64,000 nt of DNA, taken from positions 469,201-533,200 of the forward strand of contig PAJP01000021.1 of the NCBI GenBank assembly GCA_002706095.1. Reading direction: 5' to 3'. The notes below the pieces were generated by a model. The model had not been told where the DNA came from, did no database searches, and saw only the letters and a list, made by a program, of their open reading frames with translations. The DNA is from Methylophaga sp. Lineage in GTDB: Bacteria > Pseudomonadota > Gammaproteobacteria > Nitrosococcales > Methylophagaceae. The first letter of the stretch is position 1. Every line of letters starts with the position of its first letter. This document shows positions 1 to 8,988 of the stretch, piece by piece. Made by a program: the position numbers and the translations under genes.

Positions 1-2
1 TG

Positions 3-1532
3 GGCGACCTGGCTAGAGAACGCTGGCTTAAAGCCACGGGAGAACAGCTGCAAAAACCGCCACAAAGAACAGGGACTGCCTGGCCGGATTATATTGAGCC
101 GTGGTTTGAAAATATTGAGGTGGCCATCAGTCGAACCATACCTGAATATCACGAACAAAAAGAGGTTCGTGAGGTAGAGCAGCTGTATATGGACAGCTTA
201 AAAGCGGCTGAAAACTTGATCTACATGGAGAATCAGTATTTCACGTCCTGGAAGATCGCAGATTTACTAGCTGAGCGACTTCAAGAACGAAATGGTCCCG
301 ATATTGTTTTAGTTCTTCCATTGATGACGGGCGGCTGGCTGGAACAGGCTACCATGGATGTTTTGCGTTTTCGTGTGGCTTGTAAGCTGAAAGAAGCAGA
401 TACGCATAATCGCCTGAGGATTTGTTACCCACATCGCGATGAACTGGGTGGCTCTTACATCAGTGTGCATGGCAAAATCACAGTGATAGATGATCGGCTT
501 ATGAGAGTGGGGTCTGCCAATCTGAGTAACCGCTCTATGGGGCTTGATAGCGAATGTGATCTCGTTATCGAAGCCGATACAGAAGAGAATAAAGCGACTA
601 TCAGCCGTTTTCGAGAGCGTTTACTGAGTGAACACTTTGGCATAACAGAAGACCAACTTAGACAAAATCTTTCTCAGGAAACCTCTTTGATTCGTTTGAT
701 TGATGCTGGCCAGGATAACGCACATACACTGCGTGAACTTGACTGCCGTGTATCCGATTATGCTAACCAGATGTTACCGACATCTGCGGTGGTGGATCCT
801 GAAAGACCCATCGATTCTGAAGAGTTGACCAAAATGTTTATCCCTGTTGATGAGCCAACATCCGCCAAAAAACAATGGTGGAAAATTGTGGCCGTGTTGG
901 CTGTTGTGCTCATCATGACCGCCATCTGGCGGTGGACACCACTGAGTGAATGGTTAAATCCCGAGACGCTGCAACATGCAGCAGAGGGCATAAAATCACA
1001 TCCATTAACACCACTGATTGTTGTGGGTATTTTTGCCGTAGCCGGACTGATTGCTTTTCCTGTAACACTATTGATAATTACGACGGCACTGACTTTTGGG
1101 CCGCTATGGGGAAGTGTGTATTCAATCATTGGTTCATTAGTGAGTGGTTTGATGGGCTATGCCGTTGGTCATTACCTGGGACGAAATACCATTCAGAAAC
1201 TTGCTGGTTCCAGTATAAACAAACTAAGTCGTCGTTTAGCTAAGCATGGCGTTTTAGCTATCATTACTGTCAGAATTATTCCCGTGGCTCCGTTTACGGT
1301 CATCAACATGGTGGCAGGTGGCTCACATATTAAAACCCGCGATTTTATTTTAGGAACAGTCATCGGTATGCTGCCCGGTATTTTAGGCATCACCGTTTTT
1401 GCTGATTCTTTGATGCGAACTATCCAAAACCCAGACCCCACTCAGATTGGAATTTTCATTGCTGTAGTGATTGCCGTTGGCAGCATTATGTATGGATTAA
1501 AACGTCTGATTAACCGAAAAGAAGACAAATAA
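3..1532 (+). CDS. Phospholipase D family protein with C-terminal VTT/DedA membrane domain (5' end outside window)
   Basis: The reading frame is open to the left edge and its first visible residues are typical of a PLD core, so the gene begins upstream; the in-frame GTG at 120 is not the true start. 509 residues are visible. A complete HKD motif (HGKITVID, H156/K158/D163 of the visible part) followed by GSANLSNRS is the second catalytic half of a phospholipase D or cardiolipin-synthase-like enzyme. After a linker comes a transmembrane segment (about 295-312) and a VTT/SNARE-associated domain (about 340-480). By family, it would cleave or transfer phosphatidyl groups at the inner membrane, with the VTT part perhaps moving lipid. 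The EEP-family gene follows after 8 bp and is probably co-transcribed. The fusion is known in other Gammaproteobacteria; the physiological substrate is not evident. Confidence 0.85.
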   Translation, partial: GDLARERWLKATGEQLQKPPQRTGTAWPDYIEPWFENIEVAISRTIPEYHEQKEVREVEQLYMDSLKAAENLIYMENQYFTSWKIADLLAERLQERNGPDIVLVLPLMTGGWLEQATMDVLRFRVACKLKEADTHNRLRICYPHRDELGGSYISVHGKITVIDDRLMRVGSANLSNRSMGLDSECDLVIEADTEENKATISRFRERLLSEHFGITEDQLRQNLSQETSLIRLIDAGQDNAHTLRELDCRVSDYANQMLPTSAVVDPERPIDSEELTKMFIPVDEPTSAKKQWWKIVAVLAVVLIMTAIWRWTPLSEWLNPETLQHAAEGIKSHPLTPLIVVGIFAVAGLIAFPVTLLIITTALTFGPLWGSVYSIIGSLVSGLMGYAVGHYLGRNTIQKLAGSSINKLSRRLAKHGVLAIITVRIIPVAPFTVINMVAGGSHIKTRDFILGTVIGMLPGILGITVFADSLMRTIQNPDPTQIGIFIAVVIAVGSIMYGLKRLINRKEDK

Positions 1533-1540
1533 AACACTGA

Positions 1541-2227
1541 ATGGAGATTACCTTAGCAACCTACAATATTCACGCCTGCATCGGAACTGACGGACATTTC
1601 GACCCGTTCAGAATTGTTGACGTGATACGTGAAATGGATGCCGACATCATTGCTTTGCAAGAAGTCGAACATCATATGGTCAATGATATCGATCTGCTTG
1701 ATTTTCTTGCTCAGCAGACCGGCATGATTGGCATTGCAGGCCCAACCATGTTTCGGGAGAGTCGACACTATGGCAATGCCGTTTTAAGTAAATTTCCATT
1801 AACGTCTCATGAGCTGATTGACTTAAGTCTTGAACCCCATGAGCCCAGAGGGGCAATTCAACTCAGGCTGGAAATCGAGCAACATCAGCTTGTGATAATG
1901 ACGACACATTTTGGTTTAAAACCAAAAGAACGTCAGTTTCAGGTTGAAAAACTCATGAGTCGCCTTGCTGAACATGAGGTCGATACGGCGGTCTTGATGG
2001 GCGATTTAAACGAATGGTTCTTATGGGGACGGACATTACGTCGCTTAAAAGCCTATTTTGATACCACACCATCCAAAAAAAGTTTCCCCAGTTTTTTTCC
2101 TGTATTTGCCTTAGATCGTATCTGGGTACATCCACGTAAACACCTACTTTCCTTGAGTGTTCATCGAACAACGCTAGCCAAGAAAGCGTCTGATCATTTG
2201 CCTGTTGTGGCAAAAATCCTGTTCTGA
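1541..2227 (+). CDS. Endonuclease/exonuclease/phosphatase (EEP) family protein
   Basis: A 228-residue protein of the Mg-dependent EEP fold (DNase I/ExoIII-like). Visible motifs are TYNIHA near the N terminus, the metal-binding LQEVE (about residue 42), GDLNEW (about 151) and the terminal SDHLPV histidine motif (about 218). No signal peptide is seen. It starts 8 bp after the PLD-VTT gene, which suggests an operon. EEP enzymes beside PLD-type genes may act on phosphodiesters of lipids or nucleic acids; the sequence does not tell which. A 9-bp-arm inverted repeat lies immediately after the stop codon. Confidence 0.8.
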   Translation: MEITLATYNIHACIGTDGHFDPFRIVDVIREMDADIIALQEVEHHMVNDIDLLDFLAQQTGMIGIAGPTMFRESRHYGNAVLSKFPLTSHELIDLSLEPHEPRGAIQLRLEIEQHQLVIMTTHFGLKPKERQFQVEKLMSRLAEHEVDTAVLMGDLNEWFLWGRTLRRLKAYFDTTPSKKSFPSFFPVFALDRIWVHPRKHLLSLSVHRTTLAKKASDHLPVVAKILF

Positions 2228-2254
2228 CAATTTGAAGTCAGTGTCTCAAATTGT
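2227..2254. repeat. Inverted repeat after the EEP gene
   Basis: Perfect 9-nt arms (ACAATTTGA and TCAAATTGT) with a 10-nt loop, starting at the last base of the EEP stop codon. There is no T-run, so it is not a canonical intrinsic terminator. It may be an mRNA 3'-end hairpin or a protein-binding dyad. Confidence 0.4.
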
Positions 2255-2293
2255 TAGGGTAAATAAAGTTTTAGAAAACAAAAGTATCTCCAT

Positions 2294-2309
2294 ATTCACT
2301 CAAGTGAAT
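2294..2309. promoter_or_regulatory. Operator-like dyad upstream of the porin-BCCT pair
   Basis: Perfect 7-nt arms (ATTCACT / AGTGAAT) separated by CA, 42 bp before the porin start codon. The size suits a dimeric HTH repressor or activator. No regulator gene is adjacent, so the cognate factor is unknown; this is inference from symmetry only. Confidence 0.3.
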
Positions 2310-2350
2310 AACATTTCAAGTACATACCCGCAGTCAATTCGGAAAAATAA

Positions 2351-3706
2351 ATGATGAAAGTAAGGACCAGCTTGTCCACGAGAAGCATGATCTTTAGTCA
2401 ATGCATCGTGGCGTCTATGGCCGTGTTGCCAATACAGTCAGTCACTGCTGAGGAAAATACGGTAGAGCAGTTGCAATCTCGATTGAAAGCACTTCAGGCA
2501 GAGTTAGAATCAACACAGGCGGCTCTTGCAAAAGCAGAACAAGAAAAACAACTTTCTAATGCGAAACTGGAAGAACTCTCCCGAGCTGAACCAACATTAG
2601 AGCCTGACAATAAAATTCGTTTTGGTCATCTCAAAGTGGGCGGTGCTATCAGAGCAAATTATGCCATCGGTGATTACCCCGAAACCGGAGGTGCCTCGCG
2701 TTCTTTTGATGATGGCGGTAATTTCGCCTTGGATACTTTTCGTATCAATTTGGATTATGAAAATGGACCATATCTCGGTAAGCTAGAGTACCGCTGGTAC
2801 AACGGGTATAACTTTCTGCATACAGGATGGTTAGGATACCAATTTGACGAGAATCGGCAAATACAAGTTGGGGTAAATAGAGTGCCATTCGGGCCAGGCC
2901 CATACGGCATCTCACAAAGTTGGTTTTTTGATCAACACTACTATCTTGGTTTGTCCGATGACATGGACTTGGGTGTCAAATATCATCAATCCACAGATAA
3001 CTGGGATTGGGATGTCGCCTATTACGTCTCAGATGAAGGTTCATATACCGGGTCCTCTCATCAGAGTGCTCGTTATTCTTATGATGTGGTGAATGAATCG
3101 GGTGATGGTTACGAGGAACGAAATCAATTTAACCTGCGTGGCATAAGACATTTTCAACATGGCGAAGTAGGGACTGATTTAGGCTTCTCTCTTCAATATT
3201 CACAGTTAAAAAGCCGAGGCTCGCAGGATGATGGGCATCATTACGCATTATCAGGCCATATGTTGAATAAATGGCAGGCATTCACATTGGCTACACAACT
3301 GACTTATTACCGTTTTGATGTCGATCGTAATCAACCTTTAGGTACCAACAAATTAGTCCAAATGGGCGCTTACGACTTCCCCAGTACCACAGCGGCTGAA
3401 GCCTGGTTACCAGCTATCTCTCTAAGTTATCGTTACGATACTGACCAACTGCCTTGGTTGGACTATGTCATGCCTTACGTCGAGTACAGTGTCCTTCTCA
3501 AACAAGAGCATGATTTTAACGATAGTGCCTTAGCAACAGTTGGTGCAGCTTGGGCGAGTGGTAATTGGTACATCTACACAGATCTAAGCGCCTCGAACGG
3601 TAATGAATTTATCGGGGGGGATGACCCATTTGGTGATCGTCTCGGTGCTAATCAGAATGATGACTGGCAGACACGTTTTAATATCAATTTTGGCTACTAC
3701 TTCTAG
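2351..3706 (+). CDS. Outer-membrane porin-like beta-barrel protein
   Basis: 451 residues. An N-terminal signal peptide of about 33 residues (cleavage probably after SVTA) is followed by a charged Leu/Ala/Glu-rich coiled coil (about 37-75), then alternating aromatic-rich beta strands to a C-terminal Phe (…FGYYF), the usual outer-membrane insertion signal. The coiled coil after the signal peptide resembles DcaP- and phosphate-selective-type trimeric porins. It lies 47 bp upstream of the BCCT transporter, which suggests a matched outer- and inner-membrane uptake pair, perhaps for a betaine-like solute. The substrate is inferred from the neighbour only. Confidence 0.8.
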   Translation: MMKVRTSLSTRSMIFSQCIVASMAVLPIQSVTAEENTVEQLQSRLKALQAELESTQAALAKAEQEKQLSNAKLEELSRAEPTLEPDNKIRFGHLKVGGAIRANYAIGDYPETGGASRSFDDGGNFALDTFRINLDYENGPYLGKLEYRWYNGYNFLHTGWLGYQFDENRQIQVGVNRVPFGPGPYGISQSWFFDQHYYLGLSDDMDLGVKYHQSTDNWDWDVAYYVSDEGSYTGSSHQSARYSYDVVNESGDGYEERNQFNLRGIRHFQHGEVGTDLGFSLQYSQLKSRGSQDDGHHYALSGHMLNKWQAFTLATQLTYYRFDVDRNQPLGTNKLVQMGAYDFPSTTAAEAWLPAISLSYRYDTDQLPWLDYVMPYVEYSVLLKQEHDFNDSALATVGAAWASGNWYIYTDLSASNGNEFIGGDDPFGDRLGANQNDDWQTRFNINFGYYF

Positions 3707-3753
3707 GTGCTGAATATTCGTACTTACAATAATAATCATAGAGAGAGTCCGTA

Positions 3754-5745
3754 ATGACCGAGCAGACGATAGATAATAAAAAACCTCGCAAAGCAGAAAT
3801 CAATCCTCCCGTATTTTTTGGTTCGGCCATTTTAATTATCGCTTTTGTTATTTTTGCTGCTTTCTTTTCTGATACAGCATCAGCCGTATTTAAAGATACT
3901 CAAAGCTGGATAGTCGATACTTTTGGTTGGTTCTATTTATTGGCTGTCGGTTTTTTTCTAGTGTTCAGTATTGGTCTGGCTATGACTTCATATGGCGCCA
4001 TTAAGCTTGGGCCTGATCATTCCGAGCCTGATTATGGCTATTTATCATGGTTCGCCATGTTATTTAGCGCTGGTATGGGGATAGGCTTACTCTTCTTCGG
4101 TGTTGCAGAGCCCATTATGCATTTTTCGGCTCCCCCCGTAGGTGAAGGCGGTGATATAGCGGCAGCACGTGAAGCCATGTCGATTACCTTCTTCCACTGG
4201 GGACTGCATGCCTGGGCAATCTATGCCGTCGTGGGTTTATCTTTAGCTTACTTTGGATTTAGACATAACCTGCCATTGACCATTCGTTCATCACTTTACC
4301 CTTTAATCGGCGAGCGTATTTACGGACCAATAGGTCACGCCGTTGATATCTTTGCTGTACTGGGCACCATGTTCGGTGTTGCAACCTCACTGGGATTGGG
4401 CGTGTTACAGGTCAATGCTGGTCTCACCTATATGTTCGATTTACCAGCTGAATCTGTCTCGCTGCAAATAGGCCTGATTGCTGCCATCACCGTACTCGCT
4501 ACGATTTCAGTTATTGCTGGTTTAGACTCGGGTATCAAACGTTTATCAGAGCTAAATCTGGGCTTGGCTATTCTATTGATGTTGTTTGTTCTATTTGCTG
4601 GACCAACGCTTTTTTTACTACAAACGTTTGTGCAAAATACCGGTAATTATCTCAGTGAAGTGGTGAATAAAACTTTCAATTTATATGCCTATGATCCTAA
4701 CGGTTGGATAGGTGGCTGGACATTATTCTATTGGGGCTGGTGGATTGCTTGGTCACCCTTTGTCGGTATGTTTATCGCACGAGTTTCAAGAGGCAGAACC
4801 ATTCGTCAGTTCATTCTAGGTGTGTTATTTGTGCCGGTAGGCTTCACCTTTATGTGGATGACTTTCTTTGGCGGAACAGCTATCAATATGGAATTAGGGG
4901 AGCTGTCTGGTGTTATATCTAATGCTGTGAGTGAGAATAATGCCATTGCCATTTATGCCATGTTCGAACAAATGCCTTTTAGTATGATCTCGGCTGGCTT
5001 AGCGACGATATTGGTTGTTACGTTTTTTGTCACCTCTTCGGATTCGGGCTCTTTGGTGATTGATATGATCACATCCAATGGTCATCCGAAACCTCCGGTT
5101 TGGCAGCGTATTTTCTGGGCCTTAACTGAAGGCTGTGTTGCTGCAGCATTGTTGTTAGCTGGTGGTTTAAAAGCATTGCAAACAGCTTCGATTGCTGGCG
5201 CGTTACCCTTTGTCGTCATCATGTTGCTGATGTGCTTTGGTTTGATGAAGGGACTCAGAATGGAAGGCATAAAACGCCTTATTATTGGTGTTCCCCAAAC
5301 ACCTGTTAGCACAGGCAGACAAGTGAGTTGGAAGCAACGCCTGAAGAACTTGAGTGAATATCCTGACAAAGCAGCTATGCAAACTTTTCTGCTTGAAGTT
5401 GTGAAGCCTGCTTTGAAAAAAGTATCAGCTGAGTTAAAAACAACGGGTGTGGATGCTGATATTGTCAGTAAAAAAGACTCTATTGAGTTAGTTGTATCGT
5501 ATGGCGGTGAAAGAGATTTTGTCTATGGTGTTCACAGCGTCAGACATTTAATGCCTAGTTTTGCTTTGGATGCATTGGAAGATGATGACGATGAGACTAA
5601 GCGCTATTACCGTGGAGAGGTATACCTGGCTGAGGGTAGTCAGCATTATGATTTATATGGATACAATCAAGAGCAAGTGATTGATGACATTCTGATACAG
5701 TACGAAAAACATATGCATTTCCTGCATATCGTTGGGGACAGTTAA
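3754..5745 (+). CDS. betT: BCCT-family transporter, BetT-like (choline/betaine)
   Basis: 663 residues, close to E. coli BetT (677), with twelve predicted membrane segments and the BetT-like extended cytoplasmic C-terminal region (about 510-663) that responds to osmotic stress in known members. Family signatures seen include GMGIGLLFFGVAEP, the aromatic box WGWWIAWSPFVGMFIARVSRG, and NLPLTIRSSLYPLIG, which is very close to BetT. The C-terminal EQVIDDILIQYE segment also matches BetT. It is likely to import choline, glycine betaine or a related trimethylammonium compound with H+ or Na+. No betaine synthesis gene is adjacent, so direct osmolyte or carbon uptake is possible. A good Shine-Dalgarno (GAGAGAG) precedes the ATG. 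Confidence 0.82.
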   Translation: MTEQTIDNKKPRKAEINPPVFFGSAILIIAFVIFAAFFSDTASAVFKDTQSWIVDTFGWFYLLAVGFFLVFSIGLAMTSYGAIKLGPDHSEPDYGYLSWFAMLFSAGMGIGLLFFGVAEPIMHFSAPPVGEGGDIAAAREAMSITFFHWGLHAWAIYAVVGLSLAYFGFRHNLPLTIRSSLYPLIGERIYGPIGHAVDIFAVLGTMFGVATSLGLGVLQVNAGLTYMFDLPAESVSLQIGLIAAITVLATISVIAGLDSGIKRLSELNLGLAILLMLFVLFAGPTLFLLQTFVQNTGNYLSEVVNKTFNLYAYDPNGWIGGWTLFYWGWWIAWSPFVGMFIARVSRGRTIRQFILGVLFVPVGFTFMWMTFFGGTAINMELGELSGVISNAVSENNAIAIYAMFEQMPFSMISAGLATILVVTFFVTSSDSGSLVIDMITSNGHPKPPVWQRIFWALTEGCVAAALLLAGGLKALQTASIAGALPFVVIMLLMCFGLMKGLRMEGIKRLIIGVPQTPVSTGRQVSWKQRLKNLSEYPDKAAMQTFLLEVVKPALKKVSAELKTTGVDADIVSKKDSIELVVSYGGERDFVYGVHSVRHLMPSFALDALEDDDDETKRYYRGEVYLAEGSQHYDLYGYNQEQVIDDILIQYEKHMHFLHIVGDS

Positions 5746-5824
5746 ATCAGGTTATAAACAGTAGCAAGATTTTCCTGTTATTTCATGGTATTGTCCCGAA
5801 AATAAGCATGATTGGAGAGAGAAA

Positions 5825-6154
5825 ATGCGTTTATTTTGGTTCAGTTTAGCCGCCTTAGGCCTTGGTTTTTCGGGTGTTTCTCATGCCGGTAGCAGTGAGT
5901 ATCTGGATAGTTACTCCTGTGGTAAAAGCGCCATTGAAATAGGTATGAATATTGATGAAATCAAACTGATGTGTGGTCAAACCTGGCAACCCAGTAATGT
6001 TGTAAAATCGGTTAGACCTGCATTAGAAGTAGGTAAAGATGGTGAAAGACTCCAGGATAATTTTGAAAAGTGGATGTTTAAGACCGTCAGGGATGGCAGT
6101 ACCCACGTCTTGTTAAAAAATGGTGAGGTCATTCGAATTTTTACTACGCAATAA
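5825..6154 (+). CDS. Small secreted DUF2845-like protein
   Basis: 109 residues with a clear signal peptide (cleavage about after SHA, residue 21). The mature part holds two cysteines (C32, C50) in a CGK…MSxDEI…CG pattern typical of DUF2845 periplasmic proteins, which could form a disulfide. GGAGAG lies 7 nt before the ATG. Function is unknown. It sits between the BetT-like transporter and the PepSY/two-component cluster and is probably its own unit. Confidence 0.65.
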   Translation: MRLFWFSLAALGLGFSGVSHAGSSEYLDSYSCGKSAIEIGMNIDEIKLMCGQTWQPSNVVKSVRPALEVGKDGERLQDNFEKWMFKTVRDGSTHVLLKNGEVIRIFTTQ

Positions 6155-6223
6155 GCCGGGTTTATTCAGTTTGATTTAAGTTTGAATCGCTATATTCGTT
6201 ACTGATAAACCAAGTAAAAAGCG

Positions 6224-6550
6224 ATGTATACGATGAAATCCTTCCTGACATTGTCACTGTATTCATGTCTGATGTTTATAGCTATGCTCAGCCTTTCAAC
6301 TGTGCGGGCAGAAGAAAGTGCCACTGTGGCCAGACAATTATTGAAAGAAGGTAAAATCATGCCACTCCAGGAAATACTGACAAAGGCGGCCATGATAAAG
6401 CCAGGCCAAGTCATTGAAACGGATTTGGAAAAAGAAAATGAGCGTTATGTCTATGAATTAGAAATTCTCGACAAAGACGGTCAGGTTTGGGAACTGGAGC
6501 TGGATGCGCAGACAGGTGAATTCGTTGATCTGGAAAATGAGGATGATTAA
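6224..6550 (+). CDS. PepSY-domain exported protein (two-component operon)
   Basis: 108 residues with an N-terminal hydrophobic signal (cleavage about VRA|EE) and a single PepSY fold ending in the typical YVYELEILDKDGQVWELELDA-type strand pair followed by TGEFVDLE. The start may be ATG 6224 or ATG 6233. PepSY proteins are periplasmic inhibitors or ligand-binding modules, often linked to two-component systems. The stop overlaps the start of the response regulator (TAATG), so it is translationally coupled to the kinase/regulator pair and may supply its input. A second PepSY protein is encoded convergently at the other end of the operon. Confidence 0.8.
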   Translation: MYTMKSFLTLSLYSCLMFIAMLSLSTVRAEESATVARQLLKEGKIMPLQEILTKAAMIKPGQVIETDLEKENERYVYELEILDKDGQVWELELDAQTGEFVDLENEDD

Positions 6551-7215
6551 TGCGCCTGTTATTAGTAGAGGATGACCCTTCATTGGGGCCCAATCTTCAA
6601 GACTCTCTCAACAAAGCAGGCTTTGCTACGGATTTGTCGACGGACGGTATTGATGGCGAAGCCATGGGACAAATCGAACCTTATGACCTGATCGTTCTGG
6701 ACTTGGGCTTGCCTGGAAAGTCCGGCCTGGAAGTACTCGAAAACTGGCGAAGTCAGGCTAATTCAGTCCCGGTGATTATTCTCACCGCACGAGATGCATG
6801 GGAAGATAAAGTCTTAGGCTTTAAAGCAGGCGCCGATGATTACCTCGCCAAACCGTTTCAGACAGAAGAGTTGATTGTTCGAATCAATGCCGTTTTACGT
6901 CGATGTACGGGACAAAATCCAGGTGCCTTGAGCTATGGGGATTTATCTTTGGATGAGGCTGAGCAAGCTGTCATAGTAAAAAATGGTAACAAACACAGCC
7001 TGACAGGTACTGAATTTAAACTGTTACGTTACTTTATGTTGCATCCAAAGCAGTTACTTTCCAAAACAACCCTCACAGAACATGTCTATCAATTAGATAG
7101 CGATAAAGATAGTAATGTAATGGAAGTGTATGTTAACCGCTTACGGCAAAAGATCGGAGCAGACTGGATAATGACACGTCGCGGTCAGGGGTATATTTTT
7201 GGTCAGCAAGACTGA
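6550..7215 (+). CDS. OmpR/PhoP-family response regulator
   Basis: 221 residues. The N-terminal receiver has acidic residues EDD, the phospho-acceptor D51 in DLIVLDLGLPG, T in LTARD and K in YLAKPF. The C-terminal winged helix-turn-helix (about 125-220) ends with the TRRGQGYIF signature. It overlaps the PepSY gene by one base and the kinase by one base (TGATG). Sequence and the partner kinase's active site point to the PhoP/QseB branch. It should control genes responding to an envelope signal, probably including its own operon. Confidence 0.92.
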   Translation: MRLLLVEDDPSLGPNLQDSLNKAGFATDLSTDGIDGEAMGQIEPYDLIVLDLGLPGKSGLEVLENWRSQANSVPVIILTARDAWEDKVLGFKAGADDYLAKPFQTEELIVRINAVLRRCTGQNPGALSYGDLSLDEAEQAVIVKNGNKHSLTGTEFKLLRYFMLHPKQLLSKTTLTEHVYQLDSDKDSNVMEVYVNRLRQKIGADWIMTRRGQGYIFGQQD

Positions 7216-8549
7216 TGCGATCAGTCCGTAGCCGTCTCTCCATTGGCTTGGCTGTTTTTTTAGCAGCATTGTTATTAGGTCAGTGGCTATGGCTGACCTT
7301 CACCATAGACCGCTTGATTGAAAAACAGGTTATTACGCGTTTACAAGAAGAGACGGAAACCGTACTCGCACATATTCATATTCAATCTGATGGTGAAATC
7401 GTCTTAGATAGCAGACGTTTGAGCAGCAGCTATCAACGAGCCTTTTCTGGTTTATATTTTTCTATACAGTCCATCGACCATCAGATTTTTTCACGATCTT
7501 TATGGGACTTTGATCTCACTATACCTGCTCTAAGTATCGGCTCCAAAGCGACACTTTACCTTCAAGGCCCTGGTGAACAACCATTAATGGCCGTTTCTGC
7601 TGGCTATCTAAAGCAAGGTAAACAGATCACCATTACAGTGGCAGAAGATATTGCTTGGATGTTGGAGGATAAGTCTCATTTTCAGTGGACCTTTACGGTG
7701 TTATCTCTGCTTGGCGTTTTAGCTTTATTAGCTTTTCAATTCTGGATTGTCAGACTTGCTCTGAGGCCTCTCAATAAAGCTAAGCAGGAATTAAAACTGT
7801 TAGGGCAAGGTGAGATTGAAAAAATTGATGAACACGCACCAGATGAAATTCGACCTTTGCTGGTTGAGTTAAACCGTTTGATGTCCAGTATGGTGGTTAA
7901 GACCCGTCGATCGAGGCAATCACTTGGTAATCTCGCACATCGTTTAAAAACGCAATTAACATTATTGAATCAGATTGCTGATACAGAAGCGATGCAACAT
8001 AATTCTGAAGGTAAGCAGGCAATCTATTCGCAGACAAATGAAATCAAACAAATTATCGACCGAGAGTTAAAGCGTGCTCGTGTTTCAGGTATGACTTTGC
8101 CCGGTAAAGGTGTCGATATAAATGAAATGGTGACCAACCTTGTCGATACATTGAAACGTATCTATCAAGATAAAGAATTAAAGATCAGCTGGCGAGTGGA
8201 TAAACAACTGCGCTTTCATGGTGACAGGGAAGACTTATTAGAGCTCTTGGGTAATATTCTTGATAATGCTTGTAAGTGGTGTGACAGTAGAATAGAGCTC
8301 AATATATATAGCGATAATGGTATTCGTATCTGTGTTAAAGATGATGGTCCAGGTTGCCATGGGGATGACTTAGCTGCACTGACTCAACGCGGCTTCAGAG
8401 CGGATGAGACCACACCTGGAAGTGGGCTTGGTTTAGCAATCGTGTTTGATATCGTCGAGAGTTATGACGGGTCAATGCATTTTTCTGAATCCCCGAAATG
8501 GGGAGGACTACAGGTAGATATTCACCTGCAGTCCTCAGTTTCGACCTAG
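7215..8549 (+). CDS. PhoQ-like sensor histidine kinase
   Basis: 444 residues. Two membrane segments (about 8-30 and 158-180) enclose a periplasmic sensor region of about 125 residues. A HAMP-like linker precedes the phosphotransfer helix NLAHRLKTQL, with H242 as the likely phosphorylated His. This H-box is the PhoQ type (LxHxLKTPL), here with Q in place of the usual P. The N box NILDNACKW is also PhoQ-like, followed by G1/G2 boxes (DDGPGC, GSGLGLAIV). It forms an operon with the regulator at 6550. The stop codon overlaps the end of the convergent PepSY gene by 4 bp. The signal is unknown; Mg2+, pH or antimicrobial peptides are family possibilities. Confidence 0.88.
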   Translation: MRSVRSRLSIGLAVFLAALLLGQWLWLTFTIDRLIEKQVITRLQEETETVLAHIHIQSDGEIVLDSRRLSSSYQRAFSGLYFSIQSIDHQIFSRSLWDFDLTIPALSIGSKATLYLQGPGEQPLMAVSAGYLKQGKQITITVAEDIAWMLEDKSHFQWTFTVLSLLGVLALLAFQFWIVRLALRPLNKAKQELKLLGQGEIEKIDEHAPDEIRPLLVELNRLMSSMVVKTRRSRQSLGNLAHRLKTQLTLLNQIADTEAMQHNSEGKQAIYSQTNEIKQIIDRELKRARVSGMTLPGKGVDINEMVTNLVDTLKRIYQDKELKISWRVDKQLRFHGDREDLLELLGNILDNACKWCDSRIELNIYSDNGIRICVKDDGPGCHGDDLAALTQRGFRADETTPGSGLGLAIVFDIVESYDGSMHFSESPKWGGLQVDIHLQSSVST

Positions 8550-8872
8550 AACCAATCTTTAGTCGTTTTGCGAACTTCACCGGTTTTGGCGTCAATGAGA
8601 ACTTCCCATTCGACAGCATCAGCATCGACGATTTCAAATTCATAATCCCAACCCTTATCGAAGGCACGATCTTCAAGATCAGCATCTTCAACGATACCTG
8701 GTTTAGCTTCTAGAGCTTTAGCTTGGGCTTCTTCTAAAGAGATAAGACCAAAACCTTCAGAGATTTTTCTGATTTCACGAAGGTCATCAGCGTCTAAATC
8801 TGCATGAGCGACACCTACCTGCATCAGCATTGTGGCCGCACCAATTAAGCTAATTGTTTTCAAGTTTTTCAT
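8546..8872 (-). CDS. PepSY-domain exported protein (convergent)
   Basis: 108 residues with a signal peptide (cleavage about AHA|DL, residue 24) followed by one PepSY domain ending WEVLIDAKTGEVRKTTKDW. GAAAGGAG precedes the ATG on this strand. It overlaps the kinase gene tail to tail by 4 bp. It is a likely paralogue of the PepSY protein at 6224, so the two-component operon is bracketed by PepSY genes on both strands. It may be a target of the regulator or a modulator of the kinase; this is inference. Confidence 0.8.
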   Translation of the reverse strand: MKNLKTISLIGAATMLMQVGVAHADLDADDLREIRKISEGFGLISLEEAQAKALEAKPGIVEDADLEDRAFDKGWDYEFEIVDADAVEWEVLIDAKTGEVRKTTKDWF

Positions 8873-8962
8873 TTTTGTGCTCCTTTCGTTGAGGTACGGT
8901 TCACATATTAGTGGCCCAAACTTAAACGAAGCTGAATTTATTTCAGATAAAGGTTTACTTTC

Positions 8963-8983
8963 AGTTAGGGAGCTAACTATAAT
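8963..8983 (+). promoter_or_regulatory. Inverted repeat overlapping a -10 element ahead of the MarR gene
   Basis: AGTTAG-GGAG-CTAACT (8963-8978) is a perfect 6-nt-arm dyad that runs into TATAAT (8978-8983), a consensus -10 box. A weak TTTACT lies 18 bp upstream as -35. The -10 ends only 5 nt before the ATG at 8989. The arrangement fits autorepression by the MarR protein and implies either a near-leaderless mRNA or a later start codon. Confidence 0.45.
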
Positions 8984-8988
8984 GAGAT

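Noticed and set aside
120..122. GTG at 120 as start of the PLD-VTT gene
   Set aside because: The same frame is open and PLD-like to the window edge, so the gene is truncated rather than starting here.
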